From: Pseudomonas fluorescens
Lineage (GTDB): Bacteria; Pseudomonadota; Gammaproteobacteria; Pseudomonadales; Pseudomonadaceae
Assembly (NCBI RefSeq): GCF_000802965.1
Contig: NZ_JSAK01000015.1
Span: forward strand, 256,219-320,218
Length of the DNA: 64,000 nt
Direction of reading: 5' to 3'
A program made the translations under genes and the position numbers. The notes beneath the pieces are model-generated. The model had not been told where the DNA came from. It saw only the letters and a program-made list of their open reading frames with translations, and did not search any database. This document shows positions 58,611 to 64,000 of this stretch, in pieces; the stretch's first letter is position 1; each line of letters begins with the position of its first letter.

Positions 58611-60290
58611 TTACGCATGCGCCGCCTCCAGCAAAATCCGCCCGCTGGAGCAGGTGGCGGTTTCGTTGCGGTAGGCAAAATACAGCTTGCCGCGTGCCGG
58701 ATCGAAGCGCAGGTGCAATTGCACTTCATCGCCCGGACGCACCAGTTGCTGGAATTTCAGCACTTCCATACCAGCGAATTTTTCCGGCAGGTTCATCAGT
58801 TGCTGGCCCAGTTTCAGCGCCCACTCCACTTGCACCACACCGGGCAACACCGGTGCCCGAGGAAAATGGCCGCTGAAGTAGGCCAGATCCGGCGGTACCG
58901 CCAGTTGCAGGCTCCATTCGCCGTCGACTACGACTTGCTCCAGCACTTCCGGCGCCTTGGGGCGTGGGGCCAGCAGCAGGGCTTCGACGTCGGCCTGGGG
59001 CAGTTTGCCCTGAGTGTTCAGCGGCAGTTGTCGCAGCAAACGCCAGCGCCGTGGCAAGGCCAGGGCTTCGCAATGCTGGCTCAGGTGTTGGCGCAGTTCT
59101 TCGGTCAGGGTGCGTCGACCCTGGTTGCGCAAGGCGTGCAATCCCGCTTCGGTCAGCACCAGCAAAGCCCCGAGCGATGCACGGTTTTCCTGAACGACGC
59201 CGAGGCGCGCTTCGGCGACCCACTCATGGGCCATCAGCGCCTTTTCAAGCATCGGCAGCGAGATACGTTTTTCTTCCAGTTTGACGATCCGGTCCAGCCG
59301 CCCGAGCAGTTCGAATCGGCCATCGGCGGCGATTCGCGCAGCATCGGCGGTGTGTTCGACATGGCCGGCCGGCAAGTAGGGCGAGGCGATCAGCAGCGCG
59401 CCGTCATCGTCCTGGCTCAGTGCTACATCGGCGAAGGGCTGCCACAGGTCATGACCCTGACGCCAGGCAATGCCACCGGTTTCGGAGCTGCCGAAGATTT
59501 CCGTCGGCCATTGCTGCAGACGATGATGCAGACTTTGCGCAGCTTCGGCCGGCAGCGCGCCACCGGAAGAAAACACCCGACGCACCGCACTCAGCGCCGG
59601 CCAATCGAGGTTATCACCCATACGCTTGAGCAGCGCCGGGCTGGCAACCCAGGCGAACGCCGGATGTTCGCGGCTGGCGCGCTGCAAATCTTCCGGGAAG
59701 GCCAGTTGCTTGCGCACGAACGGGCGACCGGCGCACAGCGGCCACAGCACGCGGAACAGCAGGCCATAAATGTGTTGGGTCGCGACGCTGCCGATGATGC
59801 ATGCCGGGCCCAGTTCGGCGCCCCACAGTTGTTCCAGGGCTTCGACTTCATTGACCAATTGGCGCAGGGTTTTGTCGATGCGCTTGGGTTCACCGCTGGA
59901 CCCGGAGGTGCACAGGCTCAGCGAACAGCGATCCAGGTCGAGTGCCGCAGCGCTGAGTGGCGGATGGTTGAAATCGCGCAGGTGCGCGTCATCGGCCTGA
60001 TCGGTCAGCCACAAATCCACTTCGCCTGACCAGCGTTGGCGGGTCTGGGGTTGCAGGTCGGCCGGCAGCAACACGCTGACCCCGGCACGCCAGGCACCGA
60101 GCAAGGCAATCGCCAGGTCGGCAGCGTCTTCAAGATGCACGGCGATGCGCTGCACACCTTGGGCTTGCAGGCCGGCGGCCAGGCTCAGGGCCTGTTCGTA
60201 CAGTTGTGCGTGGTTGAGCAGCGGTTCGGCCGTTACGGCACGTGCCGCTTGCGCCTTGAGCAGCAGGTGCTCAAGTTTTATCCAATTCAT
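58611..60290 (-). CDS. Acyl-CoA/ACP ligase fused to a FabZ-like dehydratase (ApeH-ApeI fusion)
   Basis: 559 residues from ATG at 60290, overlapping the upstream gene as ATGA; a longer start at 60323 is not needed. Residues 1 to about 445 are an ANL adenylating enzyme: P-loop [11 protein letters not shown] (127-137), [30 protein letters not shown], and the C-terminal LNTQGKLPQ with the catalytic Lys. From about 460 a hotdog dehydratase follows, with [15 protein letters not shown] holding the active-site His. It activates the aryl starter and supplies one dehydratase. In the characterised Xenorhabdus and E. coli systems these are separate proteins. Confidence 0.9.
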   Translation of the reverse strand: MNWIKLEHLLLKAQAARAVTAEPLLNHAQLYEQALSLAAGLQAQGVQRIAVHLEDAADLAIALLGAWRAGVSVLLPADLQPQTRQRWSGEVDLWLTDQADDAHLRDFNHPPLSAAALDLDRCSLSLCTSGSSGEPKRIDKTLRQLVNEVEALEQLWGAELGPACIIGSVATQHIYGLLFRVLWPLCAGRPFVRKQLAFPEDLQRASREHPAFAWVASPALLKRMGDNLDWPALSAVRRVFSSGGALPAEAAQSLHHRLQQWPTEIFGSSETGGIAWRQGHDLWQPFADVALSQDDDGALLIASPYLPAGHVEHTADAARIAADGRFELLGRLDRIVKLEEKRISLPMLEKALMAHEWVAEARLGVVQENRASLGALLVLTEAGLHALRNQGRRTLTEELRQHLSQHCEALALPRRWRLLRQLPLNTQGKLPQADVEALLLAPRPKAPEVLEQVVVDGEWSLQLAVPPDLAYFSGHFPRAPVLPGVVQVEWALKLGQQLMNLPEKFAGMEVLKFQQLVRPGDEVQLHLRFDPARGKLYFAYRNETATCSSGRILLEAAHA

Positions 60291-60832
60291 GGGTGGCCTC
60301 GTACCCGTTGTCGTATCAGCCATTCAATGGCAAACATCAGGCCTATCAATCCGTAGGAAATCAGGCCGGTGTACAACATCCACCAGCTCAGCGGCGCCCA
60401 CAGCGTCAGGGCGGCGGCGCACAAACCGTTGCAAAGAAAAAATACGCTCCAGGCGATGGTCACCTGGCGGGTATAGCGAATGCCCTTGGCCGGCAGGTGC
60501 GGTTCACGCAGACGGGCCAGGCGTTCGACCATTGGCGGGCCGTAAACCAGGCTCAGTCCGAACAGGCCCAGCATGAATCCGCTGATCAGTACCGGATACC
60601 AGCGCAACAGCACCGGGCTGTCGAACAGCGCCAGCAACAGGCAGAAGACGATGGCCACTATGGCCATCCAAAGGCTGCCTGGCCGTCGTCTGCCGGTCAG
60701 CGCGCGGGCCAGCCACAGGCTGCCCAGCAGCAGGCCGAACTGCCACGGCGCGAAATGCTGCATGCCGAAATAAACCGCAAAGGGGTACAGCAAGCCCGCC
60801 AGCAGCAGGCCGAGGCCGATCAGTCGGCTCAT
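60287..60832 (-). CDS. COG4648-type membrane protein of the aryl-polyene cluster
   Basis: 181 residues with about six hydrophobic segments (roughly 5-25, 30-45, 56-70, 78-100, 122-142, 150-170) and a cytoplasmic, basic connecting loop. The family (COG4648) occurs with aryl-polyene ligases. Function unknown; possibly an acyl or lipid carrier component in the inner membrane. It overlaps the ACP gene and the ligase gene by 4 bp each. Confidence 0.82.
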   Translation of the reverse strand: MSRLIGLGLLLAGLLYPFAVYFGMQHFAPWQFGLLLGSLWLARALTGRRRPGSLWMAIVAIVFCLLLALFDSPVLLRWYPVLISGFMLGLFGLSLVYGPPMVERLARLREPHLPAKGIRYTRQVTIAWSVFFLCNGLCAAALTLWAPLSWWMLYTGLISYGLIGLMFAIEWLIRQRVRGHP

Positions 60833-61083
60833 GCGGCCGGTTGAACCAGACGGTAGACCGCCTCGACCACGTCGCTGACGGTACGCACCGATTTGAATTC
60901 CTCGGCCGCGATTTTCTTGCCGGTCTGACGTTTGATGTGATCGATCAGGTCGACCGCATCGATGCTGTCGATTTCCAGGTCCTGGTACAGGTTCGAATCG
61001 AGGCTCACGCGCTCGGGGTCCAGTTCGAACAGCTCGACCAAGGCATCGCGCAAGGTGTTGAAAATGTCGTCACGAGTTTGCAT
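60829..61083 (-). CDS. apeF: Acyl carrier protein (second, ApeF type)
   Basis: 84 residues, four-helix ACP. Phosphopantetheine attachment Ser40 in LEIDSIDAVDL. A phosphopantetheinyl transferase gene is not in the window. It starts 9 bp after the first ACP gene and overlaps the membrane protein gene by 4 bp. Confidence 0.93.
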   Translation of the reverse strand: MQTRDDIFNTLRDALVELFELDPERVSLDSNLYQDLEIDSIDAVDLIDHIKRQTGKKIAAEEFKSVRTVSDVVEAVYRLVQPAA

Positions 61084-61092
61084 GGTCCGGTC

Positions 61093-61353
61093 TCAAGCTG
61101 CCTGTTTTGCAGTGACGAACGCCGCAAGGCTCGCCACGTTACTGAAGTGATTACGCGTGTCCTTGGCGTCGGCGTCGATTTTGATGCCGTATTTTTTCTG
61201 GATGGCCAGGCCGAGTTCCAGGGCGTCTACCGAGTCCAGGCCCAGGCCTTCGCCGAACAAAGTCTGGTCGTCGCCGATGTCTTCGGCGCTGATGTCTTCG
61301 AGGCCGAGGGCATCGATGATAAGCATTTTGATATCACGGTGCAGATCGCTCAT
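61093..61353 (-). CDS. apeE: Acyl carrier protein (first, ApeE type)
   Basis: 86 residues, ACP with Ser41 in LGLDSVDALEL. The two ACPs differ clearly in sequence, in line with separate roles (starter loading and chain extension) known for such clusters. It overlaps the upstream acyltransferase by 20 bp. Confidence 0.93.
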   Translation of the reverse strand: MSDLHRDIKMLIIDALGLEDISAEDIGDDQTLFGEGLGLDSVDALELGLAIQKKYGIKIDADAKDTRNHFSNVASLAAFVTAKQAA

Positions 61354-62122
61354 CTTCGGCGAGCTCCTTAATAAAGTAAGAATGTAGATAATCGTTGAGC
61401 TTGCGCGAAGCCTGCGGCGCAGGGCCCAGCGCGGCGAAGGCCTGTGGATCTATATCGGCCCCGACCCGGAAACTGAAGTGCACGCGGCGCTTTGGGATCC
61501 GATACCAGGGCTCGGCCTTGGACAATGTGGTCGGGCTGACCTTGATGATCACCGGAGTCAGGATTTTCGCACCCCGCAGGGCAATCGCCGCACCCCCCCG
61601 ATGAAAGGCCGGCGCCTGGCCCGGTTGGGTGCGGGTGCCTTCGGGAAAGATGATCAGGGTCTGGCCGTTTTTCAGCGCGTCGGCGGCGGCATCGAGCATG
61701 TCCATGCTGCCGTCGTTACTGATGTATTCGGTGCGGCGCAGCGGACTGCGGGTGAAGGGGTTTTCCCAGAGGCTTTGCTTGACCACGCAATTGGCGTGGC
61801 GCACCAGGCCGATCAGGAACACCACGTCGATCAACGACGGGTGATTGGCCATGATCATCTGCCCCGGTCTCCCGAGTTTTTCTGCGCCCTGGATGTCGTA
61901 GGTCAGTACCCCGGCGCGGGCCATGAAACGGATGAAAAACCAGAAACAGCGACTGACCGTGTGCCGCGCGCGTAACCGGTGCGTCTGGGCATCGCCCGGC
62001 AGGCAGCTCAGCAACGGGAAAACCAACAGACGCAGGCACAGACCGCCCAACCCGAACAGTGCGAAGCTCGCGGCAGTGGCCAGCAGGCGCCAGTAATAGG
62101 CGTCGCGGTGCTTTTCAGTCAT
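61334..62122 (-). CDS. 1-acyl-glycerol-3-phosphate acyltransferase-like protein (PlsC family)
   Basis: 262 residues from ATG at 62122, which makes an ATGA overlap with the previous gene like most junctions here; ATG at 62143 is possible. One or two N-terminal membrane segments (about 12-42). The NHxxxxD box is NHPSLID (93-99), and the FPEGTRT glycerophosphate-binding box is present. A different family from the LpxL-like acyltransferase in the same operon. Probably acylates the pigment's lipid anchor. Confidence 0.9.
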   Translation of the reverse strand: MTEKHRDAYYWRLLATAASFALFGLGGLCLRLLVFPLLSCLPGDAQTHRLRARHTVSRCFWFFIRFMARAGVLTYDIQGAEKLGRPGQMIMANHPSLIDVVFLIGLVRHANCVVKQSLWENPFTRSPLRRTEYISNDGSMDMLDAAADALKNGQTLIIFPEGTRTQPGQAPAFHRGGAAIALRGAKILTPVIIKVSPTTLSKAEPWYRIPKRRVHFSFRVGADIDPQAFAALGPAPQASRKLNDYLHSYFIKELAEDERSAP

Positions 62123-62844
62123 GGGTTGCGTTGCCAGGTCCATACACGATTTTTCCAGGCATGTTGGCAGGTGGTTTGCTGGCCTAGCAGGATTTGCAAC
62201 AGATTCAGCGCGTGGGGCCAGCGGGATTTGGACAACGCATCCGTGGGGCTGTTCAGGGACAGCTGCCAGTCATTGCCGGGGGTTATCAACAGACCGACGG
62301 CATAGGGGAACGGCACATCGTCGATCCAGGTCGAGTAAGCCTCGGGCGGTTGTTCTTCAGTGACCACCAGCAATACCGCGGGCGCGCCTTCGTTCAACAG
62401 GGCTGCAGCCTCCAGCATGCCGTGTTCCAGACCATCGCCGGCCGCCGCGAGGGCAGTCATTTCGCTGGTTTCGCCGCGCAGGATCGACCAGAGGCCGATG
62501 ATCGCGTTGTGCACCGAGAGGCTGAACTGGGTGGGCGACAGCGGCTGATCAACCGCCAGTTCGCTGAGAATGTCGAATGTGCGCGGGGTTTCGCCGTGAC
62601 GGGATACAAAGACCAACGGCAAATCCTTGCGGCTCTCGGCCAATGGCCAGCCGACGCAGAACGCCATTCGCGCCAGACGGCTGAGTCGCCGGCGCTGCAT
62701 GGCCGGCAGAAACGAGACATCCGGGGCGGCATCGCTGCCCGGCAGCACGACCGGTTGTCGGCTCCAGGCTTGCCAATCGTCCACGCTTTCGAGCCCTGGG
62801 GCCCATGCGCGCCACTGGGCGATGTTGAAATTGATCACAGACAT
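62119..62844 (-). CDS. apeC: Beta-ketoacyl synthase chain-length factor (ApeC type)
   Basis: 241 residues, half the size of a full ketosynthase; the Ketoacyl-synt_2 family. It lacks the active-site Cys and the two His. In the related system it forms a heterodimer with ApeO and helps set polyene length. It is the first gene of the operon, ATG at 62844, with AAGGGCGGG upstream. The promoter must lie in 62845-63186. Confidence 0.87.
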   Translation of the reverse strand: MSVINFNIAQWRAWAPGLESVDDWQAWSRQPVVLPGSDAAPDVSFLPAMQRRRLSRLARMAFCVGWPLAESRKDLPLVFVSRHGETPRTFDILSELAVDQPLSPTQFSLSVHNAIIGLWSILRGETSEMTALAAAGDGLEHGMLEAAALLNEGAPAVLLVVTEEQPPEAYSTWIDDVPFPYAVGLLITPGNDWQLSLNSPTDALSKSRWPHALNLLQILLGQQTTCQHAWKNRVWTWQRNP

Positions 62845-63186
62845 TCATCCCGCCCTTGCAGGCATCGTTGACGCGATGAGTGGCCGACAACCACGACTCA
62901 CCTACGTGGCGATTGCGCCGAGTGGCGCGCATTATCCGGGTGCGGCGGACGTGTAGCAAATAGTGGTTACATTTTGCTCAGTGTTATGTCCCGAATGGTT
63001 CAAAAAAACTGAATATTTGACAATTATTCCGGTTACTACGCGCCCGTTTGTCGGTTCAGACTCGGGCCGTGGTGCTTTTTTTACTTGAGATGACCAATGA
63101 CCGAGCAGTCCTTCTGCCGGGGAGGTAGATAAGCAACACCGAGGGCCACTACACTCGGTCATTCTTTGATACACGGAGGTTTTGAC
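62845..63186. other. Divergent intergenic region between the pigment operon and the ParA-like gene
   Basis: 342 bp. An inverted repeat ACCGAG / CTCGGT (63138-63159) lies just upstream of the ParA-like ribosome site (GGAGG). TTGACA occurs at 63014 but without a convincing -10. AT-rich DNA at 62960-63030 is the likeliest site for the operon promoter; I could not place it firmly. No REP and no ORF of note. Confidence 0.5.
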
Positions 63187-63957
63187 ATGCGGCGCGTGGT
63201 GTTCAATCAGAAAGGTGGCGTGGGCAAGTCCAGTATTGCCTGCAATCTGGCGGCGGTCAGCGCCAGCGAGGGTTATCGCACCTTGTTGGTGGATCTCGAT
63301 GCCCAGGCCAATTCCACTCAGTACCTGACGGGACTCACCGGTAACGACATTCCGATGGGGATTGCCGATTTCTTCAAGCAGACCTTGTCTTCCGGGCCTT
63401 TCTCCAAGAAAAACCAGGTCGATATCTACGAAACCCCGTTCGACAACCTTCACGTCATCACCGCCACCGCCGAGCTGGCCGACCTGCAGCCCAAGCTTGA
63501 GGCCAAGCACAAGATCAACAAGCTGCGTAAGTTGCTCGAAGAGCTTGATGAGGATTACGACCGGATCTATCTGGATACGCCGCCAGCGCTAAATTTCTAC
63601 GCAGTATCAGCGTTGATTGCCGCTGATCGTGTGCTGATTCCCTTCGATTGCGACAGTTTTTCGCGTCAGGCGCTTTACGGGTTATTGGCGGAAATAGAAG
63701 AACTGAAAGATGATCACAACGAAGGGTTGGAGGTCGAAGGCATCGTGGTCAACCAGTTCCAGGCACGTGCCAGTCTGCCCCAGCAGATCCTTGACGAGCT
63801 GATTGCCGAGGGCTTGCCGGTACTGCCGGTGTATTTGGGCAGTTCGGTGCGCATGCGCGAATCCCATCAGGCCAACACACCGCTGATCCATCTCGATCCG
63901 CGGCACAAGCTGACACAGCAGTTTGTCGAGTTACATAACTTGCTGGAAAAAAGCTGA
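63187..63957 (+). CDS. ParA/MinD-family ATPase, orphan
   Basis: 256 residues from ATG at 63187, with GGAGG 8 nt upstream. The deviant Walker A KGGVGKSS at 9-16 has the ParA signature Lys, followed by [14 protein letters not shown] and the Walker B-like IYLDTPPAL. Deviant-Walker ATPases position chromosomes, plasmids or protein clusters. No parB gene or parS-like repeat is seen next to it; the window ends soon after. Its role here is unknown. Confidence 0.85.
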   Translation: MRRVVFNQKGGVGKSSIACNLAAVSASEGYRTLLVDLDAQANSTQYLTGLTGNDIPMGIADFFKQTLSSGPFSKKNQVDIYETPFDNLHVITATAELADLQPKLEAKHKINKLRKLLEELDEDYDRIYLDTPPALNFYAVSALIAADRVLIPFDCDSFSRQALYGLLAEIEELKDDHNEGLEVEGIVVNQFQARASLPQQILDELIAEGLPVLPVYLGSSVRMRESHQANTPLIHLDPRHKLTQQFVELHNLLEKS

Positions 63958-63994
63958 TCTTTGCTAATCGCACATAAACACTGTGGGAGATTCT

Positions 63995-64000
63995 ATGTTG
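63995..64000 (+). CDS. Start of a further gene (two codons only)
   Basis: ATGTTG at 63995-64000, preceded by GGGAGA at a good distance for a ribosome site and 37 bp after the ParA-like stop. The product cannot be read. Confidence 0.35.

Overview
The window is one contiguous, GC-rich piece of a Pseudomonas chromosome, most likely from the P. fluorescens species complex. The evidence is the gene order (phaC1 / DUF971 / hslUV / SPOR protein / argS / priA / rpmE, then maeB / ponA / pilMNOPQ / aroKB / damX-like / gltBD / hemE), the protein sequences, and four families of short palindromic REP elements of the kind common in that group. I saw no rRNA, tRNA, insertion sequence, prophage or CRISPR array.

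Positions 1-31000 are core genome. The minus-strand block holds the 3'-truncated phaC1 (polyhydroxyalkanoate synthase, with a possible sigma-54 promoter), a DUF971 protein, the HslUV protease, an FtsN-like SPOR protein, argS and priA. On the plus strand come rpmE, a secreted SNase-type nuclease and malic enzyme (maeB). The minus-strand ponA diverges from the pilMNOPQ-aroK-aroB-SPOR/AAA cluster, followed by gltBD and hemE.

Positions 31000-43000 look accessory. They hold a secreted chitin-active AA10 LPMO (GbpA type), a b561-type membrane cytochrome, and a type II secretion operon gspC-D-E-F-G-H-I-J-K-L-M with almost every junction overlapping or 3 bp apart. Two lesions stand out: an in-frame amber codon splits gspD, and a REP doublet sits in the prepilin leader of gspG. 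A divergent MFS transporter / LysR regulator pair follows.

Positions 45300-62850 hold an 18-gene minus-strand operon for an aryl-polyene (xanthomonadin-like) pigment. It contains a chain-length factor, two acyl carrier proteins, two ketosynthases, a ketoreductase, a dehydratase, a fused acyl-ACP/CoA ligase-dehydratase, an aromatic ammonia-lyase, a thioesterase, two acyltransferases of different families, a glycosyltransferase, a LolA-like carrier, an MMPL exporter, a lipoprotein, a CPA2-type antiporter and a halogenase-like flavoprotein. Sixteen of 17 junctions overlap or lie within 9 bp. The exception is opened by a REP doublet, and a second, 96-bp doublet is inserted in frame in the signal-peptide region of the LolA-like gene. 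A ParA-like ATPase gene diverges from the operon at the right end.

The most unusual theme is REP doublets placed inside or against the translation starts of exported-protein genes while the reading frame stays open. The other points to check are the gspD amber codon, the halogenase-like gene in the pigment operon, the LPMO/b561/T2SS neighbourhood, and a terminator built into the start of the nuclease gene.
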